Below are positions 39,911 through 48,840 of a stretch of 64,000 bases of DNA, in pieces; position 1 is the stretch's first letter; each line of letters begins with the position of its first letter. The DNA is from an uncultured Clostridium sp. (lineage in GTDB: Bacteria; Bacillota; Clostridia; Clostridiales; Clostridiaceae): the NCBI RefSeq assembly GCF_947072515.1, contig NZ_CAMTIG010000008.1:1-64000 (forward strand), in the 5' to 3' direction. Below the pieces are notes generated by a model, which worked only from the letters and a program-made list of their open reading frames with translations, ran no database searches and was not told the DNA's origin. Position numbers and translations under genes: made by a program.

Positions 39911-41437
39911 ATGAGAAAAATAAGAGTTCTATTTTTAGGGCTTATTTTTATTAGTTTATTTTCATTTAAAGCTTATGGAAGTGATGAATTAGGGATAATT
40001 CCAAAACCTTTAGAATGTGAAAAAGGAGTGGGTGAATTTATAGTTAATGAAGAAACTTCTATATATGTGCAAGGAAAAAATAAAGAAGAGACAGACGAAC
40101 TTTATAATATTGGAGTATTACTTCAGGAGAAAATTTATAAAGGGACAGGATATAATTTAAATATTATAAAATGGGCGAAACCATCAAGTGGAAGTATATT
40201 TTTAACTACGTTAGATGGAAGAATTGGATTAGGATATGAAGGGTATAATTTAAAAGTTTTAGAAGATTCAGTACATATAAATGGATTAAAACCAGAAGGT
40301 GTTTATAGAGGAATTCAAACTTTGATTCAGCTGTTACCACCAGAAATAGAAGGAATAAAGGAAAGTAAAAATATAAAATGGAATATTCCAGTTCTATCAA
40401 TTATGGATAAACCAGAATATGAATATAGAGGTTTTATGATAGATGTGGCAAGACATTTTTTCTCTGTAGAAGAAATAAAGAGGCAAATTGATATTGCATC
40501 TAGTTATAAGATAAATAAACTACACTTACATCTTAGTGATGATCGGGGATTTAGATTACAAATTAAAAAATGGCCTAAACTAGCTTCTATAGGAGGGCAG
40601 ACAGAAGTAGGTGGAGGTAAGGGAGGATATTATACGCAAGAGCAGTTTAGAGATATAGTCCTATATGCAAAGGAAAGATATGTTGAAATAATACCAGAGT
40701 TTGATATGCCCGGACATACAAATGCTATGCTTGCCTCATATGAATTTTTAAATCCAAATGGAAGAAGGAAAGAATCGTATACAGGAACTAAAGTTGGATT
40801 TAGTAGTTTAATGTGCAGAAGTGAAGCTACATATACAATTATTGAGGATATTATAAAAGAAGTAGCAGAAATATCTCCATCAAAATATATTCATATAGGT
40901 GGCGATGAAGCAAATGCAACATCTAAAGAAGACTATAGCTATTTTATAGATAGAGTTTCTAAGATAGTATTAAAATATGGAAAGATACCTATTGGCTGGG
41001 ATCCAGTTGATACTGTAACACAATTAAAAACACCAATCATATTACAAAATTGGAAAGATTCAAATGAAGATGCAAAGAAAAAAGGTATGAAAATGATAAT
41101 TTCAAGAGCGAATAAAGCTTATTTAGATATGAAATATGATAGAGAAACACCTTATGGTACGGAGTGGGCAGGATATAACTCAATAGAGAATGCATATAAT
41201 TGGGATCCAACTGACTTTGGACCTAAGACTTTATTATTAGGATTAGAAGCACCACTATGGACAGAAACTATAACTAATTTTGAAGAACTAGATTACATGA
41301 TATATCCAAGACTTTTAGGTTATGCAGAAATAGGATGGACACCTAAAGAAATGAGAAGTTTTGGTGAGTATAAAAAAAGACTTGAAATTCATAAAAGAAG
41401 ATTGGATTTAAAGGGTGTAAATTATTATAAAGGATAA
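39911..41437 (+). CDS. Secreted beta-N-acetylhexosaminidase (GH20)
   Basis: 508 residues. Signal peptide MRKIRVLFLGLIFISLFSF, then a GH20b N-terminal domain (to about residue 150) and the catalytic barrel: YRGFMIDVARHFF, HLHLSDDRGFRLQIKKWP, EFDMPGHTNAM, and HIGGDEANA carrying the Asp-Glu pair that acts in substrate-assisted catalysis. It would remove terminal GlcNAc or GalNAc from glycans outside the cell. GH20 also includes lacto-N-biosidases, which would feed the GH112 operon about 7 kb upstream; the exact specificity is not readable. ATG after GAGGAGG. Confidence 0.9.
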   Translation: MRKIRVLFLGLIFISLFSFKAYGSDELGIIPKPLECEKGVGEFIVNEETSIYVQGKNKEETDELYNIGVLLQEKIYKGTGYNLNIIKWAKPSSGSIFLTTLDGRIGLGYEGYNLKVLEDSVHINGLKPEGVYRGIQTLIQLLPPEIEGIKESKNIKWNIPVLSIMDKPEYEYRGFMIDVARHFFSVEEIKRQIDIASSYKINKLHLHLSDDRGFRLQIKKWPKLASIGGQTEVGGGKGGYYTQEQFRDIVLYAKERYVEIIPEFDMPGHTNAMLASYEFLNPNGRRKESYTGTKVGFSSLMCRSEATYTIIEDIIKEVAEISPSKYIHIGGDEANATSKEDYSYFIDRVSKIVLKYGKIPIGWDPVDTVTQLKTPIILQNWKDSNEDAKKKGMKMIISRANKAYLDMKYDRETPYGTEWAGYNSIENAYNWDPTDFGPKTLLLGLEAPLWTETITNFEELDYMIYPRLLGYAEIGWTPKEMRSFGEYKKRLEIHKRRLDLKGVNYYKG

Positions 41438-41448
41438 AAATAAGTAAA

Positions 41449-41477
41449 GAAGCTGCTTTTTAGCAGCTTCTTTACTT
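41449..41477. terminator. Bidirectional terminator between GH20 and marR
   Basis: AAAGAAGCTGC pairs with GCAGCTTCTTT, with flanking TAAG/CTTA bases extending the stem. The marR stop codon lies in it. Confidence 0.88.
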
Positions 41478-41903
41478 AGGATGATTTTCATTTAATTCTG
41501 TAAATAAAGAAATAAATAGTTCTACTTTTTCTTCACCTACAGCAGTAGTTAAAGCTAAATACCATCCTTGAAGAATATTATTGATAACAGGTACAAGTTC
41601 CTTACCTTCACTAGTTAGAAAAACTTTTAAACTGCGTTTATCTGTTTCATTTTTTACTCGAATAATTAAGCTTTTTTGTTCTAGAGATTTGATTATTCTA
41701 CTAGTTGCAGCTTTATCGACACAAGTGTTTTGAACTAAAACCTCTTGTATAACCCCATCAGTATGGATAAGTTCTTTTAAAAAGCCAAATTCGGCAGAAC
41801 TTATATTTAAATTAGAATCTTTAATTGCATTAGAGACATAAACATGATACTGCTTTCTAAAAAGAGCAGCATTTCTTAATAAATCTAGTGATGGAATATT
41901 CAA
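41472..41903 (-). CDS. MarR family regulator
   Basis: 143 residues with a winged helix (CVDKAATSRIIKSLEQKSLI as recognition part, and VKNETDKRSLKVFLTSEGKEL as wing, near residues 58-100). A TTG start is used, 8 nt after AAAGGAG. It is second in an operon with the MFS transporter. Three matching inverted repeats upstream of that operon (43136-43222) are its likely operators, giving autorepression relieved by an unknown ligand. Confidence 0.9.
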   Translation of the reverse strand: MNIPSLDLLRNAALFRKQYHVYVSNAIKDSNLNISSAEFGFLKELIHTDGVIQEVLVQNTCVDKAATSRIIKSLEQKSLIIRVKNETDKRSLKVFLTSEGKELVPVINNILQGWYLALTTAVGEEKVELFISLFTELNENHPK

Positions 41904-41921
41904 TGTAAAAACTCCTTTATT

Positions 41922-43112
41922 CTATATTAAAATTTTCTTATCACTTATTATAACATAAATGGATACGAAAATTGCTAGTATGCAGACTATAGAAGCTCCA
42001 AACAAACAGCCTGTAACATTATTTATATTTAATAGATTTGAGAAGAATTGTAATACTATTGGAGATAAAAATTCTCCAAGATATAAAGCTGTAGTAACGA
42101 TTAATATAGCAAGTCCAGTATGAGTTTTATGAACTATGTTAGAAGCAAAAAGCATTCCAAAAGGAACAATGCTTCCAAAACCAAAACCAACTAAGACAGC
42201 ACCAACAATAACTAGTAAAAGAGTTGTTGAAGCTCCAAGTATTGCAAATCCTAAAGTCATTGAAACAAAAATCACTATAACATATGAAGACTTAAGTAAC
42301 TTCATAAGTTTAGGGAAAAGTGTTGCAGAAACTAAAGATACTAATGTACTTATAGAAACCATATTGGCAGCTGTAGATGATGTTCCAAGATCTTTATATT
42401 TAATTAAGAAATCCATATTTGTAGGAACAGCATAAAAAGCAATAAGTGCAAGCATAGTTAATATTGCATACTTAAAAATACCTTTATTAAGTTTAATTTC
42501 TTCCTCAATCTTTTCAAGATGTATTGGCGATGTATTTTTATGTAAGTTTTTTTCAATATGTTCAGTTGGTATTCTAGGTAAAAATAAAGCAATTAAAATA
42601 AAAACAATAATAGCAACTGCATAAACTAAAAATGAATATCTCCAACCAAAACTAGCAAGAAAACCAACTAGAAGAGTTGCTAAAATACCACCTAAGTTTG
42701 TAGTAGCAGTAGAAAGTCCCATAAATTTAGCTCTATCTTTTCCGTGGAAAAAATCTCCGATTAAAACTAAAGAAAGTGGAGCAGTGATTCCAAGACCAAG
42801 CCCTAAAATAACTTTAGTAAATAAAAGCGTATAAATATTAGAAGCCAAACTAGAAGATAAACCGCCAATAGTAAAAAGTATTAGTCCAATTAAAATAAGT
42901 CGTTTCTTAGAAATAAATTTTATGAAAGTCGTATTTAAAAGACCTACAGGAATACAAATTAATGCAGGTAAAGTAACAACATATTTGATTAATGTTGGTG
43001 ATGCATCAACAAAGTGAGTTTGTATTCCATTAAGTGCAGGAGCCATAGCGGCAGTTGCAATAAGTGAAATAAATGATAATGATAGTATAGTTAATTTTTG
43101 AATTATATTCAT
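41922..43112 (-). CDS. MFS transporter (DHA1-like)
   Basis: 396 residues with 12 predicted helices. Motif A-like KFISKKRLILIGLILFTIGG is near residue 65 and ITAPLSLVLIGDFFHGKDRAK near 115-130. Likely an efflux pump for a small compound that also inactivates the MarR repressor encoded 18 nt downstream. Start after AAAGGAG. Substrate unknown. Confidence 0.88.
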   Translation of the reverse strand: MNIIQKLTILSLSFISLIATAAMAPALNGIQTHFVDASPTLIKYVVTLPALICIPVGLLNTTFIKFISKKRLILIGLILFTIGGLSSSLASNIYTLLFTKVILGLGLGITAPLSLVLIGDFFHGKDRAKFMGLSTATTNLGGILATLLVGFLASFGWRYSFLVYAVAIIVFILIALFLPRIPTEHIEKNLHKNTSPIHLEKIEEEIKLNKGIFKYAILTMLALIAFYAVPTNMDFLIKYKDLGTSSTAANMVSISTLVSLVSATLFPKLMKLLKSSYVIVIFVSMTLGFAILGASTTLLLVIVGAVLVGFGFGSIVPFGMLFASNIVHKTHTGLAILIVTTALYLGEFLSPIVLQFFSNLLNINNVTGCLFGASIVCILAIFVSIYVIISDKKILI

Positions 43113-43135
43113 ATGTAAAATCTCCTTTCAAAATT

Positions 43136-43222
43136 GTTGCTTTAGCAACTAAATAAAATTTAAAATAAAAGTTGCTTTGGCAACTAAAGAAAGTTTATCA
43201 CCAAATAGTTGCTATGTCAACT
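43136..43222. promoter_or_regulatory. Three MarR-type operators
   Basis: GTTGCTTTAGCAAC (43136-43149), GTTGCTTTGGCAAC (43171-43184) and AGTTGCTATGTCAACT (43207-43222) are three inverted repeats of the same half-site GTTGC. Centres are about 35 and 37 bp apart, just upstream of the MFS-marR operon. Repetition with conserved arms and changing centres is strong evidence of a real regulator site. Confidence 0.85.
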
Positions 43223-43317
43223 AATTATTAGGAATAAATAAAATACAGTAAGGAAAACTTAGTGTATAATATATAATGATTATTATTGAAATAAATTTAT
43301 ATAAAAGGAGATTGATT

Positions 43318-43914
43318 ATGGAATTTTATCCAGTTGCAATAGAAAAACTTATAGGGGAATTTGCGAAATTACCAAGTATAGGACAAAAGACAGCACAAAG
43401 ACTGACCCTACATATATTAAATCTTCCTGATGAGGAAGTTAAAGAGTTTGCAGAAGCTTTAGTTAAAGCTAGAGGAACTATAAAGTATTGTTCAGTTTGT
43501 GGAAACTTTACTGATTCAGATCCATGTGCAATTTGTGGAAATCCTAATAGGGACAAGAGTACAATTTGTGTTGTGGAACAGCCAAAGGATATAATGACAA
43601 TGGAAAAAGTAAAGGAGTTTAATGGAGTTTATCATGTACTTCATGGAAATCTTTCACCAATGCAAGGAAGAGGTCCACAGGATATAAGAATAAGAGAGTT
43701 AGTAGCTAGAATGAGTGATCAAATTAAGGAAGTTATTATAGCTACAAATCCTAATATAGAAGGTGAAGCAACAGCTATGTATATAGCTAAAATTTTAAAA
43801 CCATTAGATGTTAAAGTAACAAGAATAGCTGCAGGTATTCCAGTTGGTGGAGATTTAGAATATGCAGATGAAGTTACATTATCAAAAGCACTACAAGGAA
43901 GAACACAAATATAA
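43318..43914 (+). CDS. recR: Recombination protein RecR
   Basis: 198-residue RecR, which acts with RecO and RecF in loading RecA at gaps. It begins [26 protein letters not shown] (helix-hairpin-helix part: [12 protein letters not shown]), then a C4 zinc finger [17 protein letters not shown], and a Toprim domain ([32 protein letters not shown]). ATG 43318 after AAAAGGAG. In most Firmicutes recR directly follows dnaX-ybaB; here about 27 kb of other genes lie between. Confidence 0.96.
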   Translation: MEFYPVAIEKLIGEFAKLPSIGQKTAQRLTLHILNLPDEEVKEFAEALVKARGTIKYCSVCGNFTDSDPCAICGNPNRDKSTICVVEQPKDIMTMEKVKEFNGVYHVLHGNLSPMQGRGPQDIRIRELVARMSDQIKEVIIATNPNIEGEATAMYIAKILKPLDVKVTRIAAGIPVGGDLEYADEVTLSKALQGRTQI

Positions 43915-43957
43915 AAAAATAGGTATAAACAAAATTAAAATCCTTAAAATAAAGAAA

Positions 43958-43977
43958 GGGCTCAATAAATTGAGCCC
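43958..43977 (+). terminator. GC-rich hairpin after recR
   Basis: GGGCTCAAT pairs with ATTGAGCCC around two bases. No T-run follows, so it may be a processing or mRNA-end structure rather than a standard terminator. Confidence 0.45.
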
Positions 43978-44144
43978 TAGTATAGATGGGAGTTAGAAGT
44001 TTTGTTTTGAGAATGAGTGAAAAGCTTCTTATAGTGATATAGTATGGAAGATAGAAAAAAGTGTTCCTTAAAAATAAATTATTTGAATAAATTTTAGAAA
44101 AAGAGGCAAGCATTCAAATAAGATAAATTTTAAGGGGGCAAACT

Positions 44145-44426
44145 ATGAAAAAAATTAGCATAAAAGAGTATCTTAATAATATATTAGGAAATAAGAGGGA
44201 AAAAGAGTATATACTAGAGCAAATTGAAGCTACTAAAGCTGAAATGCAAATTGCAAGTAGTGTATTTGATAATGTGGAAGATCCATTCCTTATTGAAGCT
44301 GCTATATACACAGAAAAGGCAGCTATGAAAAGATACTCATATTATATGAATATTGCAAAGAAAAAAGGATTAGAGGCATCTAACGAATACGTCATTGAGA
44401 AATGTACAAGACTTGCAAGTTACTAA
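44145..44426 (+). CDS. DUF2508 (YaaL-like) protein
   Basis: 93-residue helical protein matching the YaaL/DUF2508 family by position between recR and bofA and by its pattern LEQIEATKAEMQIASSVFDNV and YYMNIAKKKGL. No known biochemical role. The ATG follows AAGGGGG. The order recR-yaaL-bofA is as in Bacillus subtilis. Confidence 0.82.
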   Translation: MKKISIKEYLNNILGNKREKEYILEQIEATKAEMQIASSVFDNVEDPFLIEAAIYTEKAAMKRYSYYMNIAKKKGLEASNEYVIEKCTRLASY

Positions 44427-44461
44427 ATCTTATAAAAATAAGAAAAAAGTGAGGTGAGTTT

Positions 44462-44701
44462 ATGGATGGAATAATTTACATGTTGATAGGATTAGCAGTG
44501 TTATATGTAATAATAAAGCTTTTAAAATGGCCAATAAAATTATTATTACACGGAATTGCAGGAGTTATATTACTATATGTAGTTAACTTTATTGGTGTAG
44601 GATTTGGAATTCATATAGGAATAAATATAATAACAGCTCTTATAGCCGGTATTTTTGGAATACCTGGAGTAATAGTGCTCTTAATATTTACATTTTTATA
44701 A
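44462..44701 (+). CDS. bofA: BofA-like pro-sigma-K processing inhibitor
   Basis: 79-residue membrane protein with two or three helices. KLLLHGIAGVILLYVVNFIG and IALIAGIFGIPGVIVLL-type sequence (here ITALIAGIFGIPGVIVLL) are the BofA hallmarks. In Bacillus it holds the sigma-K protease SpoIVFB inactive until the right sporulation stage. This supports a spore-forming host. A terminator (AGGCTTCTTAGA/TCTAAGGAGTCTT) follows at about 44710-44746. Confidence 0.88.
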   Translation: MDGIIYMLIGLAVLYVIIKLLKWPIKLLLHGIAGVILLYVVNFIGVGFGIHIGINIITALIAGIFGIPGVIVLLIFTFL

Positions 44702-44767
44702 GTGAACATAAAAGGCTTCTTAGAAAAACTCTAAGGAGTCTTATTTTATTATAAAGGAGGAAATTTA

Positions 44768-45391
44768 ATGAAGATTATAGATTTAACACATAGACTTGAA
44801 AATGGAATGACAGTATATTCAGAAGAAGAAAATATAAATATAAGAAAAGCAGCCATTTTTGAAAAAGATAAATTTAGAACAACAAACTTTAATATATTTA
44901 CTCATAATGGAACGCACATAGATGCTCCATATCATCTATTAAAAGATGGGAAGAAGCTAGAGAATTACGAACTAGAGAGATTTTTATTAAAGGTTTCAGT
45001 AGTTTATATCCCCGATAAAGAATATATTGAATGTGATGACTTAAAAATATTTGATGAACTTATTTCTAAAAATAAAGGATTAATCATAAAAACAGATCAT
45101 TATAAGAAATGGAATACAGAAGGATATAATACAGGCTATCCAACGTTAACTAAAGATGCTGCAAATTATTTGAAGGATAAAGGAATAGAGCTTCTAGGTG
45201 TAGATACACTATCTCCAGATTTATATAATTCTATCGAAATTCATAAAATTTTATTAGGAAATGATATTTTAATATTAGAAAATTTAAATTTAGAGGGGGT
45301 AGAGGTAGAAGAAGGAATGTTAAGTACATTACCTCTTAAATACAAGGATGCAGATGGGTCGTTTGTAAGAGCAGTTATGACAGTTGAATAA
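44768..45391 (+). CDS. Cyclase/kynurenine formamidase family hydrolase
   Basis: 207 residues of the PF04199 fold. It begins KIIDLTHRLENGMTVY and carries the metal motif HNGTHIDAPYHL (HxGTHxDxPxH) near residue 57. Later GVDTLSPDL and ILENLNLEGV are also typical. Members hydrolyse N-formylkynurenine or isatin-like amides; the substrate here is unknown. ATG after AAAGGAGGAA. A terminator with GCTCCCTATAG/CTATAGGGAG follows at about 45406-45443. Confidence 0.87.
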   Translation: MKIIDLTHRLENGMTVYSEEENINIRKAAIFEKDKFRTTNFNIFTHNGTHIDAPYHLLKDGKKLENYELERFLLKVSVVYIPDKEYIECDDLKIFDELISKNKGLIIKTDHYKKWNTEGYNTGYPTLTKDAANYLKDKGIELLGVDTLSPDLYNSIEIHKILLGNDILILENLNLEGVEVEEGMLSTLPLKYKDADGSFVRAVMTVE

Positions 45392-45538
45392 GTAAAATTA
45401 TATATAAAGCTCCCTATAGTTTTAATAGCTATAGGGAGTTTTATTTTTATAAATATAAAAGAAGGTAGACCAGTTAGAATTAAAAAAAATAAATTACGAA
45501 TAATAAAAAAGATACTATAAATAAATGGTGGTGAAAGT

Positions 45539-46438
45539 ATGAAAAAAAGTAAATTATTATTCTTAGGTGTTATTTTAATAATTCTTAATGTAGGCGCAAG
45601 TACTTTAGATGAAAGTTGCGAGAGTAGTTATAGAAATATTGATATGCAAAATATTAATGTAAGCTTAGATGAAAATGAAGAATTAATATGTGAAGCAAAA
45701 AATGATGAGGAAAAAGAAGTTTATAAAAAAGGAAAAAAGGTTTTAGAAAAAGCTATAAAAGAAAATGAAGAGTTAAAAAAATATATAAAAGAAACTGTTA
45801 GAAAGGGAGAAAGAATAGAAGGAATATCTTATACAGAATGTTACTTTCAAGAGGAGGAAAATTTAGAGGAAGTTAATTCAAAAGAAAAAGATGCAATTGA
45901 TGAAGGAAAAAGTATATATCAAGGTAAAAAAGCAAAGGAAAGAAAACTAACTTTAATTTCAAGTTTAATTACAAAAAGTGAGATAGTAGGAACAGAAGCA
46001 TATGCATTATCAAGTGTAGCAATATGGAATAGTAAAGATATTGAGAAAAGAGATATAAAAGATTGTATAAGTTTATGTTGGCCAAACACATATAAATATA
46101 ATGGAGTTAATGTAATTAAAGGATATTACGATAATAGAAAAGAAGTTAATTTTAATAATGAGGATAAAAGAGATGATTCAGGAATAGTTTGGAGCTTTAA
46201 GAGAACTTTAAAGGATAAGGAAAATACTTATAATCCAGATAATATAACAGCAGCAGTTCAGATTATACCAAAAGGAGAAAAGGGAGAAACTAAAATATTT
46301 TCATCAGAATACATATTTGACACTGAGAAATTAAATATTAAATTAAAAAAATCTAGTTCTAAAAGATATGGTGGGGTAAAAATAATAAAGGGAAAAACAT
46401 TAAAAATATCATCACCAATAAAAATTGTTGTAAAATAA
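45539..46438 (+). CDS. Exported protein of unknown function
   Basis: 299 residues. An N-terminal hydrophobic signal (KLLFLGVILIILNVGAS) is followed by a Lys- and Glu-rich helical part (about 45-135) and a probable beta-rich C-terminal half (NTYKYNGVNVIKGYYDN, GIVWSFKRTL). Four Cys, at about residues 26, 100, 177 and 181, could form disulfides outside the cell. No family recognised. Start after GGTGG. It lies upstream of the ABC permeases but without clear operon linkage. Confidence 0.6.
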   Translation: MKKSKLLFLGVILIILNVGASTLDESCESSYRNIDMQNINVSLDENEELICEAKNDEEKEVYKKGKKVLEKAIKENEELKKYIKETVRKGERIEGISYTECYFQEEENLEEVNSKEKDAIDEGKSIYQGKKAKERKLTLISSLITKSEIVGTEAYALSSVAIWNSKDIEKRDIKDCISLCWPNTYKYNGVNVIKGYYDNRKEVNFNNEDKRDDSGIVWSFKRTLKDKENTYNPDNITAAVQIIPKGEKGETKIFSSEYIFDTEKLNIKLKKSSSKRYGGVKIIKGKTLKISSPIKIVVK

Positions 46439-46449
46439 AAAATTCAAGA

Positions 46450-46500
46450 TTAAGGAAATTTTAAGAAAAATAAAAGGAGATATTAAGATATTTAAGATAA
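46450..46500. promoter_or_regulatory. Phased TTAAG boxes before first permease
   Basis: TTAAGGAAA begins at 46450 and TTAAGAAAA at 46461 (11-bp period), then TATTAAGAT with TTAAG at 46483, 22 bp further on. The same architecture occurs before the ATPase gene at 47832. Direct repeats of one helical turn are typical of OmpR/PhoB-type response regulators. No such regulator gene is in the window. Confidence 0.6.
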
Positions 46501-46548
46501 TATAAATGGGTAAAGAAATGGGGAAAAATGGGGAGGGGGAATAATTGA

Positions 46549-47805
46549 GTGTTCCAATTAGTAAAAAATGAATATATTAAGCTATTTAAGAAACCAAAAA
46601 ATATAATGGTATTGGTTTTACTAATAGTATGTACATGTATATTAATAGTAATGGGTTATATAGATGAGAAAAATACTAAAAAGTACATGGGAACAGAAAG
46701 GCAAATTAATTCATATGAAGAAATAATTAAAAACAATAAAATTGAATTAGGGAATATTGAGAAAGAATTAAATAAAGCTAGTAATGAAGAAAAAATAAGC
46801 TTAGAAGAGAGTAAATCAAGATTAAATGAGGATAACCTCTATTATAAAGAAGAGATTAAAAAATTAAATAAAATCTTAGAACATCCAGTTGAATGGAAAG
46901 GGATTTTAGAACAGGAACTAGTACAAAGTAGAAAAAGCATAGAGGAATTAACTGAAATAAATAAAGGAATAAGAAATGAAGATGCTAAATTAGATGAAAT
47001 ATTTTTAATAAAAGATAGAATAGCATTTAATGAATATTATTTAGAAAATAACATAAAACCAGTTTATACATGGGAGATGTATCCGAGCTTTACATTACTT
47101 AATTTAAGTAACTTTTTTGCACTTATGATTCCGATTTTTATAGTTATGCTAGGAAGTGATATAGTTTCAGATGAAGGAACAAACGAGACTTTTAAATTTT
47201 TGCTTATTCAGCCAGAAAAAAGAGGTAGGATTTTAGTTTCTAAACTTCTAACATTAATAAGTATAGCATTAATAAGTATATTTGGAATTCAATTGATTAT
47301 ATTTGTAGGAACAGGAATAGTGCGAGGATTTTCAGATTTAGAAATGCTAGTTAGAATTGGACTAAAGTATGAAATGAATAGTGAGAGCTTAATAAAAGAA
47401 GGATACAGCTTAGTAAAACTTATAGTAGGTTCAGGAGAAATAACGAATTATGGAGTATTTTTAGGACAGATGTTAATTTTACAAGCAATCTATATAATAG
47501 GATGTTGTTTTGTCACGTTTATGTTCTCAACAATATTTAAAAATAATTTAGTATCTTTAATTTTTTCTACAATAGTAGTAATTGGAGGGGCAGTCGTACC
47601 AATGTTTGAAATGGGAGTGCCTGGAAGTGTTCATTTATCATTTTTCATATATGGATGGACAAGAGAGATTATTTCAGGAGAGATGCAGTGGATACTTAAA
47701 AATCCTAATATATTAGCAAGTGTAGGTGCTACAGTAATTATAATTACTAGCGGAATAGTATATTTAATAGCACATAATAATTTTAAAAGAAAAGACATCT
47801 TATAA
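46549..47805 (+). CDS. ABC-2 type permease (first paralogue)
   Basis: 418 residues. Helix 1 is at about 20-37, then a coiled-coil external region (about 45-180, QINSYEEIIKNNKIELGNIE), then five or six helices from about 190 including GSDIVSDEGTNETFKFLLIQ, the ABC-2 hallmark. GTG start after GGGAGGGGG. It is paralogous to the permease at 48840 along its length. No ATPase immediately follows it, so it probably shares the one encoded at 47926. A short hairpin (AAAAGACA/TGTCTTTT) spans its stop codon. Confidence 0.83.
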   Translation: MFQLVKNEYIKLFKKPKNIMVLVLLIVCTCILIVMGYIDEKNTKKYMGTERQINSYEEIIKNNKIELGNIEKELNKASNEEKISLEESKSRLNEDNLYYKEEIKKLNKILEHPVEWKGILEQELVQSRKSIEELTEINKGIRNEDAKLDEIFLIKDRIAFNEYYLENNIKPVYTWEMYPSFTLLNLSNFFALMIPIFIVMLGSDIVSDEGTNETFKFLLIQPEKRGRILVSKLLTLISIALISIFGIQLIIFVGTGIVRGFSDLEMLVRIGLKYEMNSESLIKEGYSLVKLIVGSGEITNYGVFLGQMLILQAIYIIGCCFVTFMFSTIFKNNLVSLIFSTIVVIGGAVVPMFEMGVPGSVHLSFFIYGWTREIISGEMQWILKNPNILASVGATVIIITSGIVYLIAHNNFKRKDIL

Positions 47806-47831
47806 GGTGTCTTTTTGCGTTAAAAGGGAAG

Positions 47832-47880
47832 TTAAGGAAAACTTAAGGAAATGTTAAGTTTTTACAAAGATGATATTAAG
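47832..47880. promoter_or_regulatory. Phased TTAAG boxes before ABC ATPase
   Basis: TTAAG starts at 47832, 47843 and 47854 (exact 11-bp period, in the context TTAAGGAAA), then at 47876 in TATTAAGAT, again 22 bp after the last box. This matches the array at 46450-46487 and implies one shared response regulator. Confidence 0.65.
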
Positions 47881-47925
47881 ATGTTTTGGTTAGTATTTAA
47901 ACATAGAAAGTTTTAGGAGGAGAAT

Positions 47926-48840
47926 ATGAGAGTTTTAGAGGTCAAGAGCTTAAAAAAGAAACTAGGAAAAAGAGAGATAATTAAAGATATAACTTTTAGT
48001 GTGGAAGAAGGAGAAGTTTATGGTTTCTTAGGACCAAATGGTTCAGGAAAGACAACAACTATAAGAATGATAGTTGGATTAATTAAACAGAATGAAGGCA
48101 CTGTAGAGATTTGTGGAAAAGACTTAGATAGAAGAAGAGAAGAAGCTTTAGCAAATGTAGGAGCAGTAGTTGAAAATCCTGCTATATATAAATTCTTATC
48201 AGGTAGAGAAAACTTAATGCAAATTGCAAGAGTAAGAAAAGTTTCAAAAGAAGAGGTTCAAGAGTTAATTGGGCTTGTGGGATTAAAAGATAGAATAGAT
48301 GATAAAGCAAAAAGATACTCCCTAGGAATGAAACAAAGACTTGGAATTGCAGCAGCACTTTTAGGAAACCCTAAACTTTTAATATTGGACGAGCCAACTA
48401 ATGGATTAGATCCATCAGGAATAATAGAGTTTAGAGAACTTATAAAGAAGATAGCAAAGGAAAAGAAAGTTGCAGTATTTGTTTCTTCTCATATATTAAG
48501 TGAAATAGAGCAAATGTGTGATAAAGTGGCATTTTTAAAGGATGGAGTAATAAAATCAGTTGAGACTATGGGACAATCTGTTTATGGAACAAATAAAGAA
48601 AATTTTGTTCTTCACCATAATTCAAATGAAGAAGAGGTTTTAAATATATTAAAAATACAACCATTCATTGATAATGTCAGTGTAGCTCATGGAAAGACTC
48701 ATTTAATAATTCATGAAAAAACTTCATCAAAGCTTTTACGAGTTCTAGTTGAAAAGGGAATAGAGGTAGATGAACTTTATAGAAGTAAAGATGGATTAGA
48801 GCAAAGATATATGGAGCTTGTGGAAGGGGTTGAGAAGTAG
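47926..48840 (+). CDS. ABC-2 type exporter ATPase
   Basis: 304 residues. Walker A GPNGSGKTTTIR, signature YSLGMKQRLGIAAA, Walker B LLILDEPTNGLDPSG, H-loop SSHILSE: the BcrA/lantibiotic-immunity group. The permease gene at 48840 overlaps its stop codon by one base (TAGTG). With two similar permeases around it, it may energise both or a heterodimer. Start after AGGAGGAG. Confidence 0.9.
   Translation: MRVLEVKSLKKKLGKREIIKDITFSVEEGEVYGFLGPNGSGKTTTIRMIVGLIKQNEGTVEICGKDLDRRREEALANVGAVVENPAIYKFLSGRENLMQIARVRKVSKEEVQELIGLVGLKDRIDDKAKRYSLGMKQRLGIAAALLGNPKLLILDEPTNGLDPSGIIEFRELIKKIAKEKKVAVFVSSHILSEIEQMCDKVAFLKDGVIKSVETMGQSVYGTNKENFVLHHNSNEEEVLNILKIQPFIDNVSVAHGKTHLIIHEKTSSKLLRVLVEKGIEVDELYRSKDGLEQRYMELVEGVEK

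Noticed and set aside
43136-43222. CRISPR-like repeats
   Set aside because: Only three short inverted repeats with AT-rich spacing and no cas gene; they fit operators.
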